This document shows, one piece after another, positions 1-10,500 of a DNA stretch of 64,000 nucleotides. The stretch's first letter is position 1. Each line of letters begins with the position of its first letter. Location of the stretch: positions 310,001 through 374,000 of the forward strand of contig NC_083606.1 in NCBI RefSeq assembly GCF_029168945.1, given 5' to 3'. This stretch comes from Cannabis sativa (Eukaryota; Streptophyta; Magnoliopsida; Rosales; Cannabaceae). The translations under genes and the position numbers were made by a program. Under the pieces are notes generated by a model. It searched no databases, was not told the DNA's origin, and saw nothing but the letters and a program-made list of their open reading frames with translations.

Positions 1-526
1 GGAAATAGAAAACTAGCAGATGCAACAAACACAAGAAAACCATACAATAATTCATTCAGTCGCAATCCTCAAAGCATGCAAATTTCCACTCACAACACTT
101 ATATCTCCCAATCCCATTTCACTAATTCTCAATGCCAACAGATCATTTCTATGTTGACACAACAGCTCCAACCTACAACAGATGCATCCACCTCTGTTGA
201 CACACTTACTGCCAATAATTTTACGGGTAATTTTGACTTTTTTTTCCTTTAATTCTTGGATAATTGGTGCAATTCACCACATTTGTGCTCATTTACAATA
301 TTTTCAAACAATTAATCATAACCATAATGTAAAAACTATCAATTTACCAAATGGTACCTCTGTTAAAATCAAAAAAGTTGGCACAGTTGGACTTAACTCC
401 CAACTGATACTTTCCAATGTTCTCTATGTTCCTGTTTTTAAATTGAACTTACTTTTAGTACCTGCATTATTAGAATCTACTTCCAATTCACTATATTTTA
501 CTTCCAATTCAATTTCTCTCTTCTAA
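1..526 (+). mobile_element. Ty1/copia gag-pol remnant (gag end plus protease start)
   Basis: A decayed copia-type polyprotein fragment that begins outside the window. Frame 1 (1-249) is a Gln/Asn/Ser/Thr-rich gag tail with the motif QQIISMLTQQLQ, as seen between the zinc knuckle and protease in plant copia elements. It ends at a TAA at 250-252. Frame 2 then continues through NSWII, HHIC and LPNGTSVKIKKVGTVGL to LSNVLYVPVFKLNLL, the usual copia protease and pre-integrase start, and stops at 524-526. The frame switch sits at an eight-T run (238-245), so a one-base slip is likely. The Asp-Ser/Thr pair expected between WII and GA is missing, so the aspartic protease would be inactive. No integrase, RT, RNase H or LTR is visible downstream. 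Recognition is by motif only. Confidence 0.85.
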
Positions 527-1299
527 TACTTATAAATCTTTAACGTTCATCTTAATTTACATTCTCCATTATAACTATTAATAATCCTTGCAAATTTATT
601 AGCAAAACAACTAAGTTTTACTCTTTCACAATAGAAATTTATATCACACTTAAAAGCAACTCCAATGTAGCTTTATTCTTGCAATAGGGGTTGAACTTTG
701 TTGGTTGATTATAGCCTTAATAGAAAATAGCCTACGAATTAGGGGGTTGGCTCTCTTTCAAAAATAACATTAACTAGATATAATTTACAAAAATATCACT
801 TTTGCATTATTATTGAAACAAAAGAAAATCTAACAATTAGGATCTATATTTTTGAAAGATTTTTTTTTGAATGAAGATTTCTTTCTTTATTTTTTATTTT
901 ATTGGGTTGATTTTTCATTTATTAAAATCTCAAAAAATAAAAAACTAAATTCAGTATTCTCAAATCTCATCAAAATCGTATCTTTCTCTAAACCCTTATA
1001 AAAGTAAAATAAATCATAGAAAATAATAACTTATTATTATTAATTATTGTATTGAACAAGAAGCTGTTACTTTGGTGTGGTTAAGGTAATAAAGATTAGA
1101 TTTTTAAGATTAAAGATTAAAACTTTAACAACAGTTTCAAACCAAATCGATTAGAACAAAAAAGGGTTCTTTGTTCTGTGTTCTGTGCTACCAATTTCGA
1201 TGTAATTAGCATTTACCATCGTTTTCTTAAACCCCATCAACCCCACCAACCGAGTTACTGAGTCACCCGAGTTTTGAACAACTCTTAACTCAGCTCAAA
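527..1299 (+). promoter_or_regulatory. AT-rich upstream region and probable 5' UTR of the ARID-HMG gene
   Basis: No coding sequence is visible here. The first 100 bases may be further decayed copia sequence. The rest is very AT-rich up to about 1140. It then becomes C-richer towards the start codon (for example CCCCACCAACC near 1240), as plant 5' UTRs often are. A TATA-like box lies at 997-1004, so a transcript start near 1030 is possible. No upstream exon could be shown. Confidence 0.4.
997..1004 (+). promoter_or_regulatory. Candidate TATA box (TATAAAAG)
   Basis: TATAAAAG lies 296 bases upstream of the ATG at 1300, in a plausible place for a promoter with a 5' UTR of about 270 bases. AT-rich plant DNA produces such matches by chance, so this is a candidate only. 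Confidence 0.3.
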
Positions 1300-4113
1300 A
1301 TGGCTGGTAATAATCACCATAGCCGCTCAAGCTCACAGCTTCCAGAAAACATTAATACCAACAACAACAACCCATCTTCCATTTCAGCTCTTCATCAACA
1401 AATTCGAGCTGAAGCTTCTAATGGGTCATCCTCTTATCCGACTCCAACTGCCACCTTTGACCAAATCATTCAAAACCCTGATCTTTTCTTGGACAAGCTT
1501 ACCCTTTTTCACACTTCATTTGGTACCAAGTTCACGTAAGTCTCTCTCTCTTTTTATTCATTTGAATTTAAGGTTTTTACACTTTGTTTATTCTTCAAAT
1601 CTTATTTTAGGGTTGAAATTAAGTGTTTAAGTTGGATTTTCATTTTTGATACATGCATGTCATTTTATTTACTAATCTCTTCTTTTTGATTCATTTTTAA
1701 CATGTTTATACTTTATAGTGCATAAGAAAATAGGGGAATTTGTTCTCTAATTACAGAATTTAAGCTTAGACTTTTTCTTCAAATCTTATTAACTTAAGTC
1801 TTTCTCTCTCTCTCTTTTTGTTCTTCTTTCAAGTTTAAGGTTTTTACACTTTGTTCATTCTCATAATTGATTGAGCTTAGATAGGCCTTTTAATGAGGGT
1901 TGAAAATAAGTATTTTAGTTAGATTTTCATTTTTCAAACATGCATGTCATTTTATTTACTAATCTCTTCTTATTAATTCCTTTTCCAAATTATTTCCATT
2001 AATTGTTGTTTAACATGTTTAAAGAGAATAAGAAAATAGGGGAATTTGTTAACTAGTGACAAAAAATGGTTTTGGGGTGTAATTTTTGAGTTGCAGGAAT
2101 GAACTTTGTCAATTTTCTTTTACAAAAACATTTGAATTTAAGCTTTTCCCACTTTGTTCATTCTCATAATTGATTGAGTTTAGACCTTTTTTTTTTCAAA
2201 TCTTATTAGGGTTGAAAAATAATTACATGAGCTAGATTTTCACTCAGATGATCTTTAGTGTCACTTTTCATACATGCATGTGTTCTTTTGGATTCTTCTC
2301 CAAATCATTTTTATTAATTATTGTTTAACATGTCCATAGACTTATAGAGCATAAGAAAATGTTTTTGGGTGTAATTTTTGAGTTGCAGGAATGAACTTTT
2401 CTGTTTACAAAAACACTTTGTCCCATTCTCATAATTGATTGAATGGGAAAATTTTCAGCCTTGAAAAATAACTACATGAGGTAGATTTTCATTTAGATGA
2501 TTTTCAGTGTTACTTTTCATACATGCATGTCTTCTTTCTGATTATTTGGTTAACATGTCCATAGACTCATAGAGAATAAGAAAATTGGGGAATTCGGGTG
2601 TAATTTTTCGAGTTGCGGGAATGAAGTTTTTCGGTTACCATTATAGTCAATTTTATTACAAAAACCCTTTGTTCATTCTCATAATTGATTGAGCAATGAG
2701 CATAGACCTTTTCTTCAAATCTTATTAGTTTTTTTCGTCTTCTGATATCAGATTGAATGGGAAAGTTTCAGTCTTGAAAAATAACTACATAAGCTTGATT
2801 TTCATTCAGATGAATTTTAGTGTCACTTTTCAAATCATTTCCATTAATTGTTGTTTATCATGTTCATAGAGCATAAGAAAATGTTTCTGGGTTGTAATTT
2901 TTGAGTTGGAGAATGAACCTTTTTCTGTTACCATTATAGTCAAATTTTACGAAAACATGGATTGAAACATAAATTTACATTCTTTGGCTGTTTTTCCTCA
3001 TAATAGGATTCCCACTGTTGGAGGAAAGGCTCTTGATTTACATCTCCTTTTTGTTGAAGTAACAAGCCGAGGTGGTCTTGAAAAGGTTTGTTTCTTCGAT
3101 TAGAATTTGTTTTAATTCCAATTGGTTACTCACTTTTGATTCTTCTATTGTTATATAGGTTATTACAGATCGAAAATGGAAGGAAGTTGTTGTAGCTTTT
3201 AATTTCCCGGCAACAATTACAAGCGCTTCATATGTGTTAAGGAAGTACTATATTTCCTTGCTTTATCACTTTGAGCAGGTGTATTATTTCCATAAAAAAG
3301 CCCCTTCAATCACAACGAATGGTAATCATTCGAAACATGTTTCTTGGGTTCTTCTTCGTTTCACAATCTCTTCGGTAAAGATGGTATAAATAATGTGTGT
3401 GCTTTTTCTTTTCTGTTGTTTGATGTTGTAGACCCTGCAAGTAGGAATCTTGTCAATGAATTCAGAACCCCTGATGAAGATGATGCTAATAGAAACCAGT
3501 TACAAGTCGGTCAAGGTAAGTGTTTCGATTAGTTTGTTTAAAAAGCTTGAAACTTTTAGATCGCCCGTTGTCTTATTTTGATTTATTTGCAGAGAATATG
3601 GAATTGCAGCTCGGTTGCTCAGTTACCGGAGTCATTGATGGAAAATTTGACAACGGATATCTTGTTACCATTAAATTAGGTTCTGAACAGCTTAACGGTG
3701 TCTTATATCACGTCCCTAACCGCACATCTCAAAGTTCTTATTCTTCAGACACTCATCATCACCATAATCATCACCGAAACAGAAAGAAATCCAAGTTGTC
3801 GTTAAAAGATCCATCTCGGCCCAAATCAAACAGGAGCGGTTACAACTTCTTCTTTGCTGAGCATTACACAAGGCTTAAACCTACCTACTTCGGGCAAGAA
3901 AAGGCGATTAGCAAGAAGATCGGGGCTTTGTGGAATAACCTAACCGAAGCTGAAAAACAAGTATGTTAGCTTAGCTCAACTCACGACTCTCTTCAATTAA
4001 AATCTTTTCTCACTTATTTTATACCTAAACAGGTTTATCAAGAGAAAGGGGTAAAAGACAAGGAGAGATACAAGAACGAAATGCTCGAATACAAGTCTTC
4101 GACTCCTCAATAG
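1300..4113 (+). CDS. ARID-HMG box DNA-binding protein (HMGB9/10/11/15 group), six exons
   Basis: Coding exons read as 1300-1535, 3007-3085, 3159-3321, 3432-3515, 3593-3960 and 4033-4113. All junctions are GT-AG and the phases agree, giving 336 residues. This matches the 320-450 aa of the Arabidopsis ARID-HMG group. Residues 1-50 are a low-complexity Ser/Asn tail. An ARID domain follows at about 51-145, with FTIPTVGGKALDLHLLFVEV and SRGGLEK then ASYVLRKYY. A conserved linker spans 198-228 (GVIDGKFDNGYLV, GSEQLNGVLYH). After it come a His-rich stretch (242-248), a basic patch (249-259) and one HMG box (about 260-331; NRSGYNFFFAE, IGALWNNL). Such proteins bind AT-rich and bent DNA in the nucleus. 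The protein ends five residues after the box, without an acidic tail. The exon 3 donor at 3322 was chosen because VYYF continues the family pattern; 3279 is an alternative. The exact orthologue is uncertain. Confidence 0.93.
1555..2960 (+). repeat. Five degenerate tandem repeats filling intron 1 of the ARID-HMG gene
   Basis: Intron 1 (1536-3006, 1,471 bp) consists of about five imperfect direct repeats of roughly 200-300 bp, starting near 1555, 1805, 2105, 2400 and 2650. Shared landmarks recur in the same order. They are CATTCTCATAATTGATTGA (near 1857, 2158, 2424, 2672), ACATGCATGT (near 1651, 1938, 2273, 2521), GCATAAGAAAAT or GAATAAGAAAAT, and GTAATTTTTGAGTTG. The units differ by many indels. 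The intron probably grew by old tandem duplication of one unit. No coding potential is seen. Confidence 0.8.
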
Positions 4114-4571
4114 GCGAGAGAGAGAGCGTGTAGTGACATTAGACAATGACATTAGTGAGTAGTAGAATGTATGCTTTGTTGTAGCTGTTTCGAAGGTTTC
4201 GGGTGTTAATTTTTAGCTCGGTTTCGGGCTGTTTAATGCAGTTTCTGTTAAGTTTGTTATGTCAACTAATGAGTTTGTTTGCTTGTTTGTTTACTATTGA
4301 ACAAAATCAAGTTTTTCTTTTTAAGGAAAACTCATATTCTGATTTCAGATAGGAATTATAGGATCTTGTATTTAACTTTTGATTTGAAAGATTTGAAATG
4401 AATGAGATGGATTATGTGCAAATAAAATCAACTACAAAATACATAATTATAAGCATAAAATAAAATGAGAAAAGAAAAAAAAAGTGATTATTATTCAACA
4501 AAATTAATAAATTAAATAGCTGAAATTTTTGTAGGCCACCAAGGATGTATAAGAGGAAGGGCTCTTAACAC
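4114..4571 (+). other. 3' UTR of the ARID-HMG gene and downstream spacer
   Basis: The stop codon at 4111-4113 is followed by a GA-rich stretch and a T/G-rich region up to about 4330, which looks like a plant 3' UTR. The remainder to 4571 is AT-rich with no gene. The poly(A) site cannot be fixed; AATGAATGAG near 4397 and AAATAAAAT near 4421 are possible signals. Confidence 0.45.
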
Positions 4572-5135
4572 TTATATCATCTTGCCAAGCTTGAAAACAT
4601 TCATATGACCAAGAGTTTCAACATGAATATGATTCTTGCCAAGAATTCCACATTGGAAAATCTCAATAGTATTCTCCTCATCATAATTTGAGAAGAAGAA
4701 CGCATCTCCATCATCAAGATGCATAGTGAGTATACTACATTCAAACTTCAAAACTATTTTCTTATGAAAATGCACATATTTCCAAGTTATCACTTTGTCA
4801 TCTCTATTCTCATCAACCAATTCCCATACAACTAAAGCATATGATTTCTTAGTTTCATCTTCCCAATCATGACAGTATGCCAACTGCAATCTCCCTCGAA
4901 TAACTCCCATTCGAGTTTCGGTATTGGGAGTAAACCCTCTAAGCAAACTAATCAAACGAAATTGCTGCGAATAAATATTCAACGCAACAATACCTTCAAA
5001 TGCCCAAAATCCTTATTGGAAGTATATAATTCTATTACTTCCAACAACAGAATTTTGATGATACCATATGTTTGCGGGCATAGGAAATTGGCAGTTGAAT
5101 GGATCCATAGACCCGTTACAAACCAACTAGTTTCG
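4572..5135 (-). pseudogene. F-box-associated (FBA)-type domain fragment, broken
   Basis: On the minus strand an open stretch of 136 codons (4982 to 4572) reads as the C-terminal part of a plant F-box protein. Motifs are FRLISLLRGFTPNTETRMG, RGRLQLAYCHDWE, VVWELVDENRDDKVITWKYV and a closing IEIFQCG. This is the beta-strand pattern of F-box-associated interaction domains. The same frame extends upstream as FWAFEGIVALN but is cut by a TAA at about 5018-5020. Beyond that it reads LVCNGSMDPFN and then another TAG near 5130. No F-box (Skp1-binding) domain is present, because the sequence changes into a LINE remnant at about 5135. An intact gene of this type would supply the substrate-binding part of an SCF ubiquitin ligase; this copy cannot. 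The family call rests on motif resemblance only. Confidence 0.6.
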
Positions 5136-5815
5136 AGCCTTTCTAACCCCTAGCACAACATAACAGTCTTCCCACACTTGTCCTTACTGCACTTTTGTAA
5201 AATTTGATCAAACCAGCTGCAAAAATTAGCAACAACAATCGGCCTAACCTCAACCAAAAGCCTCTGGTAGCATTGAGCAACGCATAAATAGAAAATAAGC
5301 GCATGAAAAATAATTTCCTCACCTTTTTGATAAATCAGACACATGATTTCAGCTCGCCATGCCAAATTGAGAGCTTTCGGTAGTACCTTCAAATTCTAGA
5401 GCTTGCGCTAGAACTCAAAAGAATCAGCTGTAATCCAATTTTCTTTCTAAGCTTGCATCAACTTGTATGCACTACTCATCGAGTAGAAACCATGATGCTC
5501 TTTAGACTAGAAAAAAAAACGATCATCAACTATACTAAGACTCAATAGAACTGCCAAAATATGTTGTTGATTGCGCTCGTTAAAAAGATCTTTAATAATA
5601 TCTAAATCCCATTCTCTCTTGTCTGTACACATCAACGAGTTCATCTTATGGCACACTAAACATTGGGCATCTGAAGTAACAAAAGGATACCCATCATCCA
5701 AAAGTCATGGCTGATGCAAAATATCAACCTTCACACCAGAACTTATTGCCCAACAAACCCCAGACTTGAGAAGTTCCTGAGATTCACACCAGAACTTTTC
5801 AAAATAGTAAGATTG
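5136..5815 (-). mobile_element. LINE (non-LTR retrotransposon) RT C-terminal/zf-RVT remnant
   Basis: Minus-strand reading shows the region after the reverse transcriptase core of plant L1-type LINEs. In order it has ELLKSGVCWAIS, DGYPFVTSD, REWDLDIIKDLFNE, FYSMSSAYKLMQA, NLKVLPKALNLAWRA (zf-RVT start), FHALIF and SWFDQILQ. In-frame stops lie at 5706-5708, 5507-5509, 5447-5449, 5408-5410 and 5396-5398. A frameshift lies at the A run 5700-5704. Four of the stops sit where the family normally has Trp. About 20-25 residues of the zf-RVT region, including its CPxC knuckle, are deleted after AWRAEIMCL. The 3' end (RNase H part and tail) is missing and replaced by the F-box-like fragment, so this is a rearranged piece and not a fresh 5'-truncated insertion. 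Confidence 0.85.
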
Positions 5816-6094
5816 TTAGATTTATGAACTTCTGCCTGATATCGTTCAATTTAATGTTGCAAACGTGACAATTATTTATATACTAAGTCAAGCCCCGAAT
5901 TCTGACAAGTAACAAATGATGTACCTAAATTTTAATATGTACTTAATTGTGTCCCATGAACTTTCATCCACATTTAATATCTATTAGTGAAATTGAATAG
6001 ATGTCTTTAAATTTAATAATCTCAACAATTTATCAAAAAATACAATTTAATTAAAGTTCCATAGAAAAAAAATTTAAATTAGCAAAATAAATAT
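5816..6094. other. AT-rich spacer without recognised features
   Basis: AT-rich unique sequence between the LINE remnant and the inverted-repeat element. I see no ORF, RNA gene or repeat in it. Confidence 0.5.
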
Positions 6095-6101
6095 AAATAT
6101 A

Positions 6102-6478
6102 AGGGTAAATACCATTTTGGACCCTCTGTTTTACAAAAGTTACCAATTGGACCCTGTGTTTTGTTAAATGACAAAATGGACCCTGCATTTTCTAAAATAG
6201 TACAAATAGGACCCTGAATTGATTTTTTGTCAAAATAAAGTTTAATTATAATCCGATTTAAAAGTGCTATATGACAAAACTGTTTCCATTTTTTGTATCT
6301 GTTCGTATTAAGCATTGCCTTCAAGTTGGTTGTATTAAAAAAAAAGTTATCAAAAATTAAGCTCAGGGTCCTATTTTTACTATTTTAGAAAATACAGGGT
6401 CCATTTTATCATTTAACAAAATACAGGGTCTAATCTGTAACTTTTGCAAAACACAGTGTCTAAAATGGTATTTACCCT
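6102..6478. mobile_element. MITE-like inverted-repeat element, 377 bp, with 7-bp target duplication
   Basis: The element begins AGGGTAAATACCATTTT and ends in the reverse complement AAAATGGTATTTACCCT. The arms are 6102-6217 and 6363-6478, each 116 bp and roughly 85-90% complementary by eye, around a 145-bp AT-rich spacer. Identical 7-bp direct repeats AAATATA flank it (6095-6101 and 6479-6485), consistent with a target-site duplication. Each arm contains four spaced copies of a GGACCCTGTGTTTT-type motif about 30 bp apart, so the arm itself grew from a short repeat. There is no transposase. A transcript would fold into a long hairpin, a possible siRNA source. It lies about 1.07 kb upstream of the CAX start codon. 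Its superfamily is unclear: 7 bp fits neither the 8 bp of hAT nor the 9-10 bp of Mutator elements. Confidence 0.85.
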
Positions 6479-6485
6479 AAATATA

Positions 6486-7546
6486 ATAATCCAACTAACA
6501 CATTTGGCTGGCCTTTACTTCAATACCAATTAATCACATTTACATTATTACATAGTAATACTATTTAGTATTATTGCTATTAAATCAAACAAGGAAAAAA
6601 ACTTTTAATTAATGTTCTAAACAATCATTTTCTTGTTAGTATTTTGTGCCAATTTTTTCAATAAAATACCTATCATAAATAAAACCCTAAAAATTATGCT
6701 AAATGTTGTTCTTTTCTTCCCAAAAAGTCATTCTTGCATTTATCATATAAACAAACATTTTCTTAAATAAAAATAAATATGAATTAATTACAAATGTCAA
6801 AAGTGGTCCATAAATAAATAAAGAAATAAATAATATGAAAACAAAATCAAAATCAAAATTAAATTAAATTAATAAATAATAATAAATGTGAGTATGGGTC
6901 GGTTTCTCTCAAACTATTCAATTCTCCATATACTCTTCTTCTTCAAAGTTTCATATTAGATAAAATTCCATACCAAGATTGTGTTGTAGTGTCAGATTCA
7001 AGTAATCTTTTTTATGCAGTCAACTCCATTAAAATCGTGAAAAGAGTCGAACTTTACTCGAAATTACATGTTTTTTCACTTGTAAGTATCTTATTTTATC
7101 CCAAACTTGTATGCTTTTGTATTCTTTATTGTTGTTCATTTCTGGGTATTTGTATATTCGTTATGAAATTTGACTTATTAGACCTTCGAAAGACTGGTTT
7201 TTTAGTAGATCCCAGATTACCCATTTGTTAGGTAGAGTGAAAAAGCTTTGAATTTGGATCTGGGGTGTTGGGATTTAAGACCCTATTACTGTTGAATCTT
7301 TCAAATTTAAGAATTTAATCTTTTTTGTACTCATTTTATTGGATGAGAAGACTTTTTTTTTTCCTCTATGGAAAGATTGTGACTTTGGTATATGAATCTT
7401 GAGTTGATGTTTCTTAATTGTTTGTTTTCTTGTTGTATCAGATTATCTCAAGACTCTCCTTTTTTCAATTTTGAGGAACTTATGTTATCAGAGATCTGGT
7501 GTATTGCCCTTTGCTGGGTTTCTTTCAAGAAATAGTTTTTGAGTGT
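6486..7546 (+). promoter_or_regulatory. Upstream region and 5' leader of the CAX2-like gene
   Basis: 6486-6890 is strongly AT-rich with no gene and probably contains the promoter. From about 6900 the sequence turns into a CT-rich leader (TACTCTTCTTCTTCAAAG near 6931), typical of plant 5' UTRs. A possible leader intron could run from a TTGTAAGT donor near 7082 to a TTGTATCAG acceptor near 7441. Neither site can be confirmed without transcript data. Short ORFs here show no recognisable protein. Confidence 0.4.
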
Positions 7547-10500
7547 ATGGAGTGTAATTCATTGGTAGGAATCCGATCTCAACTTGAAGTAAGTTGTATC
7601 TTCATTTTCTTTTTGATATTTTAGAACATAACAAAACTTAACATAACATAGTCTTGCAACTTATTTTGGGTTGACATTGTGTTTTAGTTTATGAATTTTT
7701 TCATTTAGTTCCATCAATGATTTTGGGAAAACTTTAGTGTAATTCTATAGTACATCCCCTAAAAATGGTTGTTTCGGTATATCCCTATCTGTTTTGGCAT
7801 CCAGGAAAACTTTGTTAAGCAACTATTTGTAGGGAGTGTACCGAAATGGCAGGGTGTACTATAGATTTTTTTTTTAAAACTTTTATTTGCTATAAGTAAA
7901 AATTCATGATTATATGGATGAGGAAGTAAGTTGCTTCTTCATTTTCATTTTAATACTTTAGAACATAACATAGTCTTGCAACCCTTTTTTGGTTGACATT
8001 GTCTTTTAGTTTATGAATTTTTTCATTTAGTTTTATCAATGATTGGGAAACTTTATGGTAATTCTATAGTATTTTCGGTACACCTCTTATATTTTTGGGT
8101 ATCCAGGAAAACTTTTTAGTCCATTTTTTCAACTATTTTTAGGAAGTGTACTATAGATTTTTTCGAAACTTTATATGCTTAGTAAACTTCATTTTCATTT
8201 TCATACTTTACAACATAACATAAAAGTCTTGCAGCCCTTTTTGGGTTTGACAATTTCTTTTAGTTTTTGAATTTTTTTCATTTAGTTCCATCAATGATTT
8301 TGTGAAATTTTAGTCCCTTTTTTTTTTCTTATACACGTTAAGAAATTGTTTTTAGGGAGTTATCAAAACGGGCTTTTACGGGGTGTACTATAGATTTTTT
8401 CGAAACTTAACATGCTTAGTAAAAATTCATGATTATATGGATGAGGAAGAGCCATTTGAATATGACTTTAAATGCTGTTCTAGATGGGTTCATTGGAAAA
8501 CGGATCAGCAAATGATTTTGAAGATGAGACTATTTTCAGTCAAGAAAATGTATCTCAGAAGCCTCATTCATCTCTAGCAGCAGAACAAATGTTGCGTCTT
8601 GGATGTTCTCAAGCTCATTTTGTTAAGAAAATCTTCGGGAATGCTGTATATAGGAGCGTAAAGATTGTAATTTTTTCAAATAAGTTGAATTTGCTAATGC
8701 TTTTTGGGCCTTTAGCGATTCTCGTCAATAAGTTTACCGACCATGGAGTGAGTTCAACCTCTCCCTTTAAGCATTACTGCAATTCAAATACCTGTTCTTT
8801 TTATATGATTATATTTTTCTAATTTTCTTGTGGAAATATCAGGGTTGGGTTTTTTTCCTAAGCTTGTTGGGTATTACACCTTTGGCCGAGCGTTTAGGGT
8901 ATGCTACAGAGTAAGTACCTCTCTTTCGTTTTCTTTTAATTATGTCTTAAGAATTTGCACTGTCAAGTTAAGTAGTTCGTTTCATTGATACACTTTTTCT
9001 TGTCATAGGCAGTTGGCATTTTACACCGGAGCTACTGGTAACGTTCTTGTAACAATATTATTTATTAAGTCTCCACTTTTCTGCACCAGTTTCGGTTGTT
9101 TGATCTTCAATAAATAGTAGTCTTTGCAAAAGTTTACCTTTTTATGTCCCCGTGCGTTTTGATGCATCAACTTCAGACATTTAAGAAAGCAAATAAAAGT
9201 AAATGACCGGAAACTACGAACAGTAGTAATTGATTATTTTGAGGACGGATAGTATATAAGGAAAATTTATCTAGTTTTATGTCTTTTGGGCATTCTAGTT
9301 AGTATATAACCTTGTTGACATTATCGAATCTGGACTTGCAGTTGGGGGTCTTTTAAATGCTACTTTCGGAAATGCAACAGAACTAATTATATCGATCTAT
9401 GCTCTGAAAAATGGAATGACTCGTGTTGTTCAGCAGTCATTGTTAGGCTCAATCCTATCAAACATGTTGCTGGTGCTCGGTTGTGCATTCTTTTGCGGTG
9501 GCCTTGCTTTTCATGGGAAGGAGCAATTGTTTAACAAGGTTGATACTTGATATATCTGTTTCTTCTTTTGGGATTGTCAGCTTTGTCCCCCGAAAAACTA
9601 TTATCATTCTGATTTAAGTTGGTATGTGCATAATAGGCAACTGCTGTGGTGAACTCGGGATTGCTTTTGATGGCAGTCATGGGCCTTCTTTTTCCGGCTG
9701 TTTTGCACTACACACATTCTGAGGTTCATTTCGGGAAGTCAGAGATGGCACTTTCAAGATTTAGCAGTGTCATCATGCTTCTGGCATATGCTGCATACCT
9801 TTTTTTCCAATTAAAGAGTCAAAGGAATCAATATGTACCTATCGAGGAGGTTGTTAACGATTATACCGCTTCTGTATTTTTGGTTCTTTATATCTAAAGC
9901 TTTGAAATTTATGTTTCTGATTATGAAATTGAATATTTTCTGTGAACTCAGGAAGGGAATCAGACTGGAGAGAGCCCAGATGATGATGAGACTCCTGAGA
10001 TATCTAAATGGGAATCAATAATTTGGCTTTCCATTATGACTGCTTGGATCTCAATCTTATCTGAATATTTAGTCAATGCTATAGAGGTATTGCCTTTTGG
10101 CTCCTGATTGCTTCGCTTAATCTGGTTTAATAATTTCTTGTTCGGTAATGAATTAGAAGACCATCTTCTCGCTCTTTGCAGCGCCAAAAGAAAAAGGCTC
10201 GCTTTGAATATTATACAAAATATTAGATTGGCATATATGGACACTTGTTTTCGGTGTTTTGCTATTACAGAATGTTCAAACCCTTCTTGAAGGAGCCGTT
10301 AACAGATCTGTGAGTTGTAAAACTGTTTGTGTAGGGGGCGTCCGTCGCTTTGAAAATTCCTATTGCATTTATCAGTGTCATTTTGCTACCGATTGTGGGC
10401 AATGCTGCCGAGCATGCTAGTGCTATAATGTTTGCCATGAAGGACAAGCTTGTGAGTTCGAACGTTTCTACTCACTTTTGTCTTCAAAGGTTTTTTTTTT

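Noticed and set aside
3279..3284. Exon 3 donor at CAG/GTGTAT in the ARID-HMG gene
   Set aside because: Using it would remove VYYF, which ARID-HMG relatives keep after the YEQ/FEQ motif, and would break phase with exon 4; the donor at 3322 keeps both.
4869..5153. 94-codon plus-strand ORF
   Set aside because: Antisense shadow of the F-box-like fragment; no recognisable domain.
6079..6324. 81-codon minus-strand ORF
   Set aside because: Lies across the inverted-repeat element; its protein repeats the GGACCCT motif and has no family resemblance.
8383..8577. 64-codon ORF overlapping CAX exon 2 in another frame
   Set aside because: The frame at 8484 matches CAX proteins and splices in phase on both sides; this one does not.
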